Shown: piece after piece, positions 26,905-39,246 of the stretch
Layout: each line of letters begins with the position of its first letter
Position numbering within the stretch: the stretch's first letter is position 1
Assembly (NCBI RefSeq): GCF_000004075.3
Contig: NC_026661.2
Location: 21,790,307-21,854,306, forward strand
Direction: 5' to 3'
DNA from: Cucumis sativus
Lineage: Eukaryota > Streptophyta > Magnoliopsida > Cucurbitales > Cucurbitaceae
DNA: 64,000 nucleotides
Made by a program: the position numbers and the translations under genes
Notes under the pieces: generated by a model
What the model was told of the DNA's origin: nothing
Databases searched by the model: none
What the model saw: the letters and a program-made list of their open reading frames with translations, nothing else

Positions 26905-29393
26905 CTACATCTTTCTCAAGTTATCAAGTCTAGCCTGTAAATCACTGTCGATTCCAGTATCTTCCGCTTCTGCTTGTGCAACCCTATTATTTGCAGTTGA
27001 TACTGACACTGAAGCAGAGGGTGCATTCACAAGCTGCATGTGGGAGAGAACGGAAAGCGATCACGATTGTGTTTAAATTAGAGGCTTTCACACGACAATA
27101 TATGAACCATTATGAAAAGAGATGTATGCGTAAAGCAGGTTTACCTCTGAGTTGATATCAATTCCAATCTCATCAAGCACCTGACTTACAAGCTCATCTG
27201 TCTCCTCCTCCTCTTCATCTCCTTCTAATGCATCATCAAGGGCGTCTGCCATTACTTCAGATGTCATTTCCATCCTCTCATTCTGTCTCTCAAACTCTTG
27301 CATTATCTTCTGTAATGCCGGCAAGTTCATCTGCCTATTCATCTGTCCCATTGCCTTAGTAACACCTTTCATGGCATCTCCCATAGCTTGAGTTGATTTC
27401 AGCGTCTGCAGGAAGCAAACAATTGGAGCAAAATTTGAATAAACACAAAGCATAAATTTGGATAAACACAACGCATAAATTTGGATAAACACAACGCATA
27501 AATTGTATGCGTCAATTGACTAAAAAGATGAGATATATATTTATTCTCTCAAAAAGAAAGGGTTCAGTGGAGGATGATGCTTACAAAAAAAGTTATATTT
27601 ACAAAATTGAATAATAGGTTAAAGTTCCTTCAAAATGCATATATGTAAAAGAAAAATGAACAATTAATAGTTGTTTAATGTCAACAGCTTCTCTTACAAA
27701 CTTAGTCTATCACAGATTCACAATGGACACTGATCCAGAAGACCCCGTGGCATTAGATAAACCATGAAAATGTACTAAGAAAAAGAAAGAAAAACCATAA
27801 AAAGTAAACAAGGGGCAGGTATTCTAAAAAGTCATTTGAACAAACTACTTCAAATTCCAATTTACCAACAATATTGCCTCTAATCCCAATTTTATTCAAA
27901 TCTTCGTTTTACACCACAACAAAATTAGAGGATGCAAGTGAAATTAAACTAATACTAAAGCATTTCGTTACTTCTTAGTGACAATAGCAAACATAGTAAT
28001 CAGACCCAAAATATTTTCATTTTGAAAAAATACAGTAAAATTTAGATCCAACTCTTAGAATCTATAGCGATAGACCATATAGTTAATAAAAATCTATCAT
28101 TGATAAAGTCTACTACTAGTAGATTTTGCTATATTTGCAATTCGTTTAAAATGTTGCTACAAACTTAATCATTAGCCCAAAAGGTGTTACCTATCACAAT
28201 TACCATTATGTGGGAAGAAGAAGACTATAGTTTGTAAAATGTTTATTTTCTTAGCACAGATATAAGCGCACCCAAATTAGAATTTAAACCAATAGAATAC
28301 ATATAGGATGAAGCTTTGCAAGCTCTAGATTGCTAGTTTAGAGGCTTTTAAAGCTCATCTATCAGGAATAACTACTTCTGTGTCTTAGCAGTTCAAATCA
28401 GAAATTGCAATCCAAAAATACGTACGAATAATTTTCAGCAGCAATTATACTCTCTCTCATGAAAATGAAAAATGAGAGGTAGCATAAGTTTTGGAGAAAG
28501 GTTGACATAGAATACCTGAATTCTCAAAGCCACACCCTGGAGCTGTGATTTCAGTTTATAAAATTTTTCTATCTGATGCCGAGTTCTGATAAGATCTTTG
28601 GCCATTATTTTAACAGCTCCCTGAAAAAGATAAAAGAAATCAAGGAAATTGTGCGGAATTGATGGATTCAACCTAGATTCCATCGCCATTCCTAAAGAAA
28701 CGAATTTGGAAGGCTATATTTCGAATCCGATGTAGAAGCACACTTCCACTACAGAGCTACAGAAATGTAGCGATTAAAAATGTGTTGACGTCAAAGGACA
28801 AGTTCTAAATTGCTCAACTCACCATCTGTCCTTGTTTAGCATTTTTCTTTATCTCGACAATCAACTTCTTTTCCTGAGACTGTAAGCCTTGTCTTTCCCG
28901 TTCAATTTCTCTAATGGACTTATCAAGCATCCTCTTGTTCTCCCGCAGAAGCTCTACGCAGAAAACCAAAACATATTTCAGTCTCCAGCCGTCTATTGAG
29001 TAGAACGCACGAATTTACTCATACAAATCATAACGAACGGGAAAATTTAGATTCCTCGACATCACTAGTATAATTACATGTAATGAAATCACTGCCAAAG
29101 GAGATTCATCCAAATGAAAATGACGTTTACATATTGATCTCCAAACTTAAAATTCATACACGAAATCACGCAATCACGAGAACAAAGCTCTACATGTACA
29201 TAGTTGAGAAGGAAAGAAGCCAGTATTTCATCCGCATCAAACATAAGTTTATACAATTAGACTCGAGACTTCAAAATTAATCACAAGCAAGAACAATATC
29301 ATTAAGAACAAAGCTCCAGAATAGACATAATCTGAGAAGGCAAGAAGGTTATGAACCTGCGGGAGTTTTCCGGCTGCCAAAAAGGAAGCTCAT
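26905..29393 (-). CDS. VPS2: ESCRT-III subunit VPS2 (CHMP2A-like)
   Basis: There are five exons on the minus strand: 29393-29357, 28953-28823, 28620-28516, 27405-27145 and 27033-26905. They give 220 residues, close to Arabidopsis VPS2.1. The N-terminus MSFLFGSRKTPAELLRENKR is the family start. A basic helical hairpin follows (RTRHQIEKFYKLKSQLQGVA), then the acidic helix region ending in EGDEEEEETDELVSQVLDEI. The C-terminus DSDLQARLDNLRKM fits the MIT-interacting motif that recruits the AAA ATPase SKD1/VPS4. VPS2 works with VPS24 to cap and remodel SNF7 filaments during multivesicular body sorting at endosomes. Start, stop and phases are all consistent. A 23-bp minisatellite sits in intron 3, with a MITE copy further inside the same intron. 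Confidence 0.95.
27440..27503. repeat. 23-bp minisatellite in a VPS2 intron
   Basis: There are nearly three units of a sequence starting ataaacacaacgcataaatt, at 23-base spacing. They lie just beyond the 5' (upstream) edge of exon 4 in the 1.1-kb intron 3, close to the branch-point region. Confidence 0.85.
28008..28173. repeat. MITE copy C (long-TIR family) in VPS2 intron 3
   Basis: It contains AGCGATAGACC, TCTATCATTGATAAAGTCTAC and the right end TTTTGCTATATTTGCAATTCG followed by AAATGTTGCTACAAACTTAAT. The left end is worn. The length is about 166 bp. Confidence 0.6.
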
Positions 29394-29771
29394 ACTTGTC
29401 CGCCGATTGATAAAACCGAAAGATACGTGGAATTGCCGATCCCGATGAGTTTATTCCTTCTTCTCCTCACCTTTTGTAACTCTGCAACTCTCTCCCTGTT
29501 CAAAGTCCGTCGACGATGTCACCAGCCACGGTGGTGTTCTCTTGCCATGGAGGAGCCACCTACTCTTCTGGCTGATCGGTACGTAAAAGCATTGAGTTCC
29601 CGGACTTGTATCGTAGTATAGTTCGATTCTAATGTCTAAGGCCCAAATATTAGTGAGCCGTTTGGGTTTTTGGCCCTTCTTTCATTGGATCGCAAATTGG
29701 GCCCATTTTGATGGATAAATGCATCAGCCCATAAATACGGAATTAATTAAGCATATAGCGGTTAAATTCAA
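29394..29771 (-). promoter_or_regulatory. VPS2 leader and promoter
   Basis: The first 240 bases upstream of VPS2 are clearly G+C-richer than the flanking DNA. On the plus strand GGCCCA and GGGCCC-type site II motifs occur at about 29640-29705, consistent with a housekeeping promoter. A 64-codon plus-strand frame at 29427 has no family features and is probably a shadow. Confidence 0.5.
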
Positions 29772-29975
29772 AATAATTATATATATATAGCAATATTTAA
29801 AGAAATTGTAAATATTAGTTGATCTATCACCCAAAAACCATAAGAGTCTATTAATAATGTGATTTACTGTCAATATACTCTTATCAACAATATGGTCATA
29901 GAATTTGAAAATTGAATCTAAATTTGGCTATATTTACGGTTGTGTTATATATGTTAATACTTTGAATATGATTGC
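29772..29975. repeat. MITE copy D (long-TIR family)
   Basis: It begins AATAATTATATATATATAGC, has GATCTATCACC and AGAGTCTATTAATAATG internally, and ends GGCTATATTTACGGTTGTGT. It is diverged from the other copies, and the boundaries are approximate. Confidence 0.5.
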
Positions 29976-30018
29976 TACATATATTTATAACTTGCCATTT
30001 GTTAGAATTACTTTAAAA

Positions 30019-30160
30019 CAAGCTACCTTTTAATGATTCAAAATCATTTTTGATGGGGATTTTGATGGGTATGAAAATTGTAAAACTAAATATTAAATAA
30101 ATAAATTTAGAGTGATTTTGAACCTAACAAAAGCGATTATAATAGTTTCAATCATAACCC
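30019..30160. repeat. Second dispersed repeat family, copy 1
   Basis: It begins aagctaccttttaatgattc and contains TTGTAAAACTAAA and AGTGATTTTGAACCTAACAA, then AGCGATTATAA. A related copy is at 53119-53256. The ATTCAAAATCA start and GTGATTTTGAAC interior are partly complementary, suggesting a second small inverted-repeat element. Confidence 0.5.
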
Positions 30161-32320
30161 TTCGTAAACATATACGTATGAATGCTCTTTCGAAATTCAT
30201 GTTATAGAGTAGGTCATTCTACAAGAAGAAGTCCAAATATATAAGATATCTTCCTATTCCAAACATATATAATTTATATACATACGCTTAAAAAGGTGAA
30301 TCTCAAATGTAAGAATTTTTTAAAAAAATTATCCCAACATAGATTGACTTGCATTATTAGTAAGTTTGTGTTTTATCTAGCAATGATTGATTATCTTATC
30401 AATGATTAACATAGATTCTAAACAAAGATAACATAATCATTACTATTTGAAAAATAAATTTATAATCCTATATATAATGGTAAAAACTAAAACCCACCCA
30501 CGTTAACTTTGTTTAACAATCACCCATTATTCAAAATTTCAAATCATCACCCCAATTTAAACTATATAATGATTTGAACTTTCAAGTATAACACTACGCG
30601 ATGATTGGTGAGATCAGATCAAACCTTCTACCTCTAAAAATAAAAGTCACTTGAATACTACTAAGTCAAGCTCGTTTTGATATCTTTAGATCTGACACAC
30701 ATGTCACGCGTAGATAAAATGGATGGTTGTTTTGAAAAAGAGTGAACAAATTAAATTCGAAAGAAAATGAATTGGATTGCTCAAACAAAGACATTGGCCT
30801 AATTTTGCATTAAATCAAGAGGGCCACTAATTGAAATAGCCATAAAGCAAATCTTTTTTCATCTTATTTCTCATCTCTCATAATGGTGTTGTTTTTTGTT
30901 TTTTTCGAAAATGTTCAAATCAATTAAATTAAATTGTCATTTCTTCTTTTTCCTTTTTTTTTCTCTCTCTATTATACAACTTATGTTTTTAATTAATTAT
31001 TAAAAATAAATAAAATATTATTTACCAAATATATATTATTGCAATACACTGTTTGTTTGCAAGTTTCTTGGTAGGCTTTATACTTTGGTGGCTACAAGAA
31101 CCGTTATAAACGGCCGCGTTTTGTCTTTTTATATATATATATTGACTATGAAATTCATGTTCATCATTTTCTCATGGAAGTCACTTTCTCCATTGTTTGA
31201 TTTCAATTCTCTAACAAACTTGAGTGATTGGTTTTGGAATCTCTCACGGACATTCATGCACTGAGAACGACCAAATGCGACAATCACTCGTCTCAATAAC
31301 TAAGTGATTATGTATAGGTGTTTGGTAGCTAGTCTTAACAAACACGCAAAGTTTCTTGGCATTTCGATGGATATGCAAGAATATGTTACTAGAGAATTTT
31401 AAACACTCATACTTAAAAGTACATTCAAGTGTATGTATCTTTTGAAATATATGAAAGGGTATGTGTAATCTTTCGAAACTTAAGGAGAAAATTGCAAACT
31501 GAAAACTTTGAGAACGAAATGTGTGACATTTTGAAATTTAGAGACCAAATGAAAACCATATCGAAACTTATGAAAAATGTATGTTATAGAGAATAATAAA
31601 TTATAGAGAACTGTTACAAGGATAATTTCATAAGCGTTCATAACCTAAATTGAGTGAGTTTAAGATAAACTTTATTTTATCTTTCTATCTTCTACACACA
31701 AAAAAAAAAATCCACACGAAGTATTAAAAAGATCAATAAGGATTCACATAACATAAGATAACAATCAGTAAAATTGTCTCCTCGTTAATTAATAAATCAA
31801 ACAATATTTATGTTATCTTTCGATAAGTTTTTTTTTTTATTCAACGTTACATATGAAAATTAATTTTATTTTTGGAAAATAGTGTCATAATTTTGATATA
31901 GAATAAAGTAGAATGTTAAATGTGTTTATTAAGATAACCTAAATGCCTTCTGTTCTTCTTTTCTCACAGATGCAAAACAAAAGCTGCTATCTTTGGTTAT
32001 TTATAGTTAAAACAAAAACCGCATATCTTCTAGGGATCATAAATAAAATAACAACAATAACAATAGTAATAAAAAAAATTTAAAAAGAGAAAAGAAAAAC
32101 TTTTTTTTTCTTTTCTCTCTCCACACCCACGTTACAACGTCTTCTCTCCCCCCTTTAGTCTTTTTCGCAAAGCTGCTCTGTCGCCATCCGCTTTTACTTT
32201 TTTGTCCTTCCTCACTACACCCACGCACCTACATCTTAGTTTTTCCCATTAACCGCACTTCAACGTGAAATGTCCTTCTCAAACTCAGAGGGTAGTTTTG
32301 TACTTTCTGTAGCGCGGGTA
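30161..32320. other. Gene-free A+T-rich DNA
   Basis: I see no supported gene. At 31100-31260 a TATA-like stretch is followed by a 38-codon frame with no relatives that I recognise. Poly-A and poly-T runs are common. Confidence 0.5.
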
Positions 32321-33239
32321 GTATAGTTGCACGTGGCGTACAAGTACAGGTGTCACAGCCCACGTGGTACAGTTCTGTGTTAACGAGGATACAATCATAT
32401 ATATATATATATACACACACACGAGTACATATTCATTCAACGGTTTTGGTTTGTAATAATAGCGTAGAGTTGAGCAAGTAATTATTATAAAAGAGTTAAT
32501 GGAGAGTTGATATGAATAACGACTTGATAAATCTAACTCTCATGAATTACTTCGTTGATAAATGATTGCTGAAATTTTTATTTATACAAAAATATTAAAA
32601 AACTCTTAACCAACCAAATTAAAATAAAGAGAAGAGTATAGAAGATGAAAGCTCTTATGCATCTATCGTTTTACGCGCTAGAAAGTTACCTCATACAGAG
32701 GAAGGAAACAACAATGAGATCAACCTCATTACTTTGACTATTGTCTATGAGTAGATTGATTATGATAATACATTTAAATTGTGAACTACAATGATCATCT
32801 TAGAATTTCTTTTAACAAAATTAGTGTTTGGTAAATTCAAAATGTATCCGGGAATAAATCCTTAAACACGTGTAAACCTTTTTCAAACTTGGGTTTTTCA
32901 AAATAATTGGGACAATAATTCTCAAACTAAATTTTGAGTGAAAGAAATACAAAAAATTGTTGAAAAGTATAAATTGATAAAATTTTCGACTTAAGCGTTG
33001 GATTGAAGTTTGAAAGAAAAAAAAAAGTGTAAGTGAAGATTTGATGGTCCTATCAATAATTAGTGATTAAGATGAGTGGGTGGATCTGGACGCACGTGTG
33101 CATGCGCGACAAGGGAGGGACACGATGGCCCAATCTGTCACGTGTGGAGGGAGGTCAGAGAAAATTACAAAGCGACAGAAGGGGGAGAGAGAGAGAGAGA
33201 GATTTTCTTTTTCTTTTTAATTAAGTTTGAATTTGCATG

Positions 33240-33281
33240 TGGCACCGTGTCGCCCAGTTCTCGTAGCACGCTTCGGTGCCA
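33240..33281. other. GC-rich stem-loop with 7-bp perfect arms
   Basis: The arms GGCACCG and CGGTGCC flank a 26-base loop in otherwise A+T-rich DNA inside the G-box cluster. It could be a structured RNA element or chance. Confidence 0.4.
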
Positions 33282-33390
33282 GAGTTTGGAGTGCATTACT
33301 GAGCCCACCCACCTCTATTTTCCACTTTTATTACGTCATCATTCTCTCTCTCTTTTTTCTTCTTTTTTTTCTTAATTAAATAAGATTCTA

Positions 33391-33415
33391 CTCTCTCTCT
33401 CTCTCTCTCTCTCTC
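33391..33415. repeat. (CT)n microsatellite
   Basis: About 12 uninterrupted CT units. Pyrimidine repeats of this type are frequent near plant transcription starts. Confidence 0.95.
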
Positions 33416-34301
33416 CTGTACTTTGGTGTATGATTTTGGCGGTGTTTATTAAATTAGAGTAATTAATTGAGGTAGTTCTATGTTATATTATTCTTAAATT
33501 TTAGTTTTAAGATGTGGGCTCCCTTGCACTTGCACTATCCTTATCTACCAACCATTTACGTCTATACACTAATCAACCTAACCATAGTTTCAAATTAATA
33601 AACAAATACTGTGTTCGTTACTTTGATCTTTTATTCTACCGAAGATGTGATAAACTTTGTAGAGTAAGGAAGCAATTTGAATTGATGATAGAGAAGGATA
33701 ATGGAAGGGATTATGGATGATGGTGTAGGTATTATATCAAATGATATTATTCTACACCTTCGGTTTAGAAGGACACAACTCATTCTCAAAATTCAATTTG
33801 TGACATGATGGGTAAGGTTTGTTTAGTTTTGAGAATCATAATTTTTGGATAAATATTCAATCACATCAATCAAAGTTATCAAACCGTTGAAAAATAAAAG
33901 TGTTTAGTTGTATGAAAAATTTAGACTTGTGATGCATTTATACAACATTTTGATAACTAATGGTAGCTATAACGATTACTTTTTAACCGTGTGATTCATC
34001 AAAACAAACATTATTCTAAACTAAGGTAAAGTATGTATATAGCAAGAACGATAAATGGAATAAATATTGAAATTAAAGAGGAAAATTAGAATTATGGATA
34101 AGGTAGGAATAAATTAAAAGAAAGAAAGAATTAATAGAAAAGAGAATGTGGTTAGATAATTGGAGAGAGAGAGATAGGAAAAGAATTAATGAAAGGAGGA
34201 CAAATATGACAACCAAGAGACACCACAAAGGGAAGGCCCCTAGGCAACACCCTTCCAAATAATTTGGCCAAAACAAAAGGGAATTAGAAATCACAAGATT
34301 T

Positions 34302-34339
34302 TTTTATTTATGATTTATGATTTATGATTTATGATTTAT
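34302..34339. repeat. 7-bp minisatellite (ATGATTT)n
   Basis: About five units of TTTATGA/ATGATTT in direct order. Confidence 0.9.
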
Positions 34340-36429
34340 ACACACACCAAACGCACTTGAAGACAGAAGTGACAAGGCATTTGGTTGCTATTTAATTGGA
34401 CAAGTTTGAAGAGCATACAAAAAAGTAAAATTAATATACCAACAAGTAAAGGTTGGTGGCCCTATTCTGTCTCCACAAATTGATAAAAATATAAAGCAAA
34501 ATTAACATTGTGTATGTATATATATTATTAGAAATGTGATCAAAATTATAAGTTGGTTAAAAAAATGAGTATGTAAGCAGGAGTTGATAGTATCTTTACA
34601 GTGTCGAAACCATGTTGAATATAAAACGATGGATGAAGAGAAAGTTGTTTATGTCCAAATTATTGGAATTGGGTAATATGTGATCTTTCTAGGGCTACAA
34701 AGTGCATCAAAAGAAGAAATACTAGCATGACCTAATTAGAGCAATTTTAGGTTTATAAATTACCCATGAGAAAATTTACACGTTGAGGTATAAGTTTTGT
34801 CTTCACACGTGCACGCACACAAACACACCTCTATTGAATATTTTCAAGATAGTAATTGGTATGTTTCTTTATTTGTTACAAAATTAACAATTAAAGATAA
34901 TTATAAAAATCTAAATCGTTCATATAATTCATCAACTCTTTATTAACTACTTATCTACAAGGAAAAGAAGAGAAATACATACAAATAGAGAACTTAATTA
35001 ATCTCTCATACGTTGATTGAGCCATATTCACTTTAATAGCCGTCCATGTACACGTGTATTCTTTCTAAATCCTCTTGAATATGGATATGTTATGAAGAAT
35101 AAAATAAAAGCTTTTTTTGGATTTGATAAGTGCCAGTGGATTGTGCATGGTCGTTGAGTGACATGCATGGCCAAATATTTAAACACTATATACTATCATT
35201 GATATATATATAAATAAATAATAGTGATGAATGAGAGAGTTTTGTATTGCCAAACAATTTGGAGATATTTGTGGCGTTGATTTCTCGCATTATTAAAATT
35301 AAAGTAATTTAAGTCCTTGTACTTAATTAATTCCCCAATTAATACCATACGGTACCTACACTAATCATTCTTATGTCAATATGGTTAAATTAAAACACAA
35401 AATAATCTTATCTACATTTTGATATATTTTTTTTACTCGATAAACAATAAAAAATTTTAAAATTTTGTTATAATTTATAAATATTTTAATTTATTTTTTT
35501 ATTTTTAAAAATGTCTCTAAAATTATTTTACGAGTGGAAATACTTTGCCTGCGTTAAAAAATGCTTTACCATATTTACGAGAAGGTTAGATTGAATTGAA
35601 GATATAGATGATGATTAAGAACTTCCTAAATACAACAATATAATAGTTAGATATAGTTAAAAATCAGTTTTTAGAAATAGGTTTTTCATGTTTAAAATCA
35701 AAATGGGATACAAAAATCAATTTCATTAATTTCACTATATATGTGTGTGATTTTTGTTGCTAATGAGAGGTATTAATAATTAAACGTAATAATAATATTA
35801 TGAATTGAGATAACACCGATGTGACAGAATAAGATATCTTAACTACATAAATATGATTAGAAATAGATTGATTAATATTAAAATAAAAGATAGGATTACC
35901 TATATCTATATATATATATCAATTAATTTATAACCAAAATTAAACTACATAGAAAAATAAATAAATAAATAAATATAGGGATGAGAGGACCCATATAGAA
36001 CCAATCCTCCAAATCTATATGAAATCCATAAGAGAAATTTATTAATTGAAGCCTAGGAAACTTTTTGACTGTAGGGTTACCCATAGGCTTTATTTTTATT
36101 ATTTTTTGGGTTAGAATTTTTCAAATTAACAATTCTTTTTTTTTTGAAAAAGAAGTTGCTTTATAATTAGCAAATCAAACTAATATGATTTAGTGGCCCT
36201 CTTAATTTTCCCACATTGATTCCTTGTATTTTCATATTATTATTTATTTTGTAAAAAATAAGAGAAAAGATAAGATATGCTAATTAATTAATTAATTTCT
36301 TTTTGTTCCTTTCATCAGTTATATACACACACACGTTGGTTTAGGGTTTAGGCAATGATTTTTTTTTTCTTTCTAAAATAATATTACTGTTATTTTTAAT
36401 TTGATGAAAGGAAGTTTTTAAACTTTAAC

Positions 36430-36660
36430 TGTGAATCTAGGGTGATCAATGTTCGATCGAATTAATCGATTTTTTTGTCATAAGTCAGTGTGGAAGTGGT
36501 CAAATTGATCTCAACCATTTTTTGAGATAAAATTTACCGATTTGGTCGGTCGGTCAGTATATATAAACATTATTTTAAGAAAAAATTTGATCGGTCAGTC
36601 GGGTCTCGTACTTTCTACCCAAGCTGACCGACATTTATTCAATCAACCTCACTTGAATTT
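36430..36660. repeat. TCGGTCGGTCAG-rich patch, unknown repeat fragment
   Basis: TCGGTCGGTCAGT near 36545, ATCGGTCAGTCGGG near 36590 and the complementary GCTGACCGAC near 36622 occur together with GATCGAATTAATCGATT. The composition differs from the flanks. The family is not recognised. Confidence 0.35.
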
Positions 36661-38065
36661 CAATATGATGAAAAATGAGTCGTTGTAAATGTAATATACA
36701 ATTACAACCAAAGTTTAAGATGTCGATGTTGATAAAAATATCGATCTCTTAATTTTACACATGTTTTCGTCGATAAATTGTCAAATTCAATGAACATTTT
36801 TGTAAAAATTGTAAAATTTAATAAATATTTTATAATTTTAAATCAAAGTTAAGATTTATATTGTTTTGCTTAGTTTTTTTAACAGAAAAATTGAAATATG
36901 GATTTCACTTTTCATATCGATATCAAATTATAAAAACGTAAAATAATATTAATATATTTGACGAAAATGAAATCGAAAAGAGAGTACAACAACAAGGTTG
37001 AACCTTCCTTGTGGGATTAATTAAGATATGAAATAATTGTTTTTGAATTATGTGGCAAATGGGGCCTAAAACTAGTTGTGAATGTGAATATAATAGAAAG
37101 AAATGGGTTGGGATTGGTTATATGTATATATATAGAGAGTCCTTTCCCATGTGGTTTTGTACCTCTTCTTTCAAAGGGGTTTTATTTAGACTCCCAATAA
37201 AGTTAGGTGTTTTCTTTCAATTCCTTCCCTCTCTAAACTTGTTTTTTAAAACTTATTCAAATCACTTTCCATCTTTTCTAATTACTTTCTTTAACTCTCG
37301 AATCCCTTAAATAGAATAATTATGGAGAAGGAAATGAATGATTCAATCCTATCTATATAAGTCCAACCTTGGTATGCTATACTTTAATTTTTCTAAGTTA
37401 AATAATGACTAATAATTTATATAAAAAAAATAGACGTCGTTACATGATGATGTGTCCACGTAAATGGGACACTCGATTATGTCGACATTAAGTTGGATGT
37501 AATGGAACAAGGCTTCTTTTAGGGTTTGTGGCTAAAGACTAATAATGCTAACTCTTTAACTAAAGTTGTATAACTTAAATCTAGACTTTCATTTAGGGGT
37601 GCAAACAAATTTCTAATTGAGAAAATATAAACAAAAGACAACTAATAACAAACTTTTTGAATAAGACCAAAAACACAACTCTATAAACCCTCTCGGTATC
37701 ATACTAATATTTTCATTTGTTAGATATAAGTTTATAATAACTCCAAAGTTGTAGGTAACACATTTATTTTAAAAGAGTAAGAGATGGGATATGGTACAAA
37801 TTTGTGAGGAGATAGGAATGATGTGGAAGTTTGAAAAGGATGTATATATGTTTGCAATATATATATATATACACTTTAGGTGAAAGTGGGTAATTGGAAT
37901 GGGGAATAAAATAAAACAAAACAAAACTATATATATATCTTTGAAAATAAACTCTTTGATTAGAAGGCAACTAAAATTTGACATCAAAGGGCTTTACAGA
38001 TCAAAAGGTTGGATCTTGTTGTCCACAACTTTGGAGACCACTGCATATTAAACCATACCCTTTTC

Positions 38066-38069
<4 letters not shown>

Positions 38070-38097
<28 letters not shown>
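38070..38097. repeat. (TC)n microsatellite
   Basis: About 14 TC units. Confidence 0.95.
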
Positions 38098-38102
<5 letters not shown>

Positions 38103-39246
38103 ACAAATTATAAAGGTGAAAATGGTAATGAATTATAAGATGTGTATATATATTCACAAATATATAAATAAAGGGTTAAAATGATGTATGTTTGTTTATG
38201 TTTGGAATGGAAAAGAAAGGAGTGTTTGGTTATTTATTTGCCGGAAAAGTGGTTCTCTCCGGCAGCAATGATTCGTAATACATGAAGACGTTGTAGTCTT
38301 AAAGCAAAACATGTCCCTACACATTACAATCTCCAAAAGAAAATAAAGAGAGAAAAAATCTCTCATTCTTGTTTGTATGGGTAGAAAATCTGCCTTTGCT
38401 TTTACCCTTTCTTTTTATCTTTCGTATTCTCCGACTTTCTTTACGCCTTATCAAAAACCTAAACATAATTATTCTTATTAGTATACTCGTATGTATATAG
38501 ATTGTCGTATTCAAACTTGATTAGTTGTACATCCAATTATATCTAATAAGTTTTGTTTTTTATTAACTCGAAAGCTTCATTACCAAATACTAAAATCTTA
38601 AAATTTTTAATGTTATTATTCACTAACGGATTTAGTATAGATTTAGGATATTCAAACCCCTAAACTTTCAGTTAGGTTAGGTAATTGATAAAACTATTTT
38701 CTAACCTCCTTTGATTTAACAAAATTTTGGAATTAGCTAGTTAGTATTACTCGTGAACATATCTCGTACTTTTTTTCCTAAATTTTAATAAAGATTGAAT
38801 ATATAAAAGGGACTTGTACAAAATTAACAAAAAAATTTACGATAATAAAGCCCTTTCACAACATTTTCTAAATTTGTAAAAGTAGTAAATTTAAAAACGA
38901 TATCCTATAGTATCATTAATTACTCATCATAGTTGTCATATTCGTAATATGAAAAAAAATAGAAAGAAAATTGAAAGAAAAAAAGTGAATAGTACCTTTC
39001 ATCTAACAATGGGGAATAATGGCATTTTTCTCAAAAAGAAAAGAGAGAGAGAGGGTAAAAGAAAATTACCAAAGAGAGAAAAAAAATGAAAGGGAAAATC
39101 TTTAGTTATTCTTCATGTAAACCCCCAACACACTAATTCCAAAAGGCTAATAAAATAAAAGAAAAGAAAAAAAAACTTTTTACCAAAATCCCCATTTTTT
39201 CCTTTTTCTTCTTTTTTTTTTTGGGTTAATTATCAATTATTGATTA

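Larger units (their letters stand above)
32330..35056. promoter_or_regulatory. Cluster of seven CACGTG G-boxes in gene-free DNA
   Basis: CACGTG occurs at 32330, 32361, 32867, 33093, 33139, 34806 and 35051, all read directly. Several sit in stronger contexts such as GCACGTGGCG and CCCACGTGGTAC, and TTACGTCATC near 33330 is another bZIP-type site. G-boxes are bound by bZIP and bHLH (PIF, MYC, ABF) factors. No coding gene is visible inside, so the target is unknown. The nearest starts are VPS2 (29393) and the BG1-like gene (40536). Confidence 0.5.
35057..39246. other. Gene-free DNA downstream of the BG1-like gene
   Basis: This is A+T-rich spacer. It holds an odd TCGGTCGGTCAG-rich patch (36540-36640) that looks like a repeat fragment, a (TC)n tract at 38070-38097 and a short hairpin at 38239-38264. 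The last few hundred bases contain the BG1-like 3' UTR. No gene is supported. Confidence 0.5.

Noticed and set aside
33514-33720. 68-codon plus-strand frame after the CT repeat
   Set aside because: No ATG start at that position, no motif and no splice context.
34073-34294. Hydrophobic 73-codon minus-strand frame
   Set aside because: It starts with GTG and its Leu/Ser/Phe composition is what A+T-rich, GA-repeat DNA gives by chance.
36200-36245. TTCCCACATTG as an snRNA upstream sequence element
   Set aside because: It differs from the consensus and has no TATA box at the required spacing nor an snRNA-like sequence after it.
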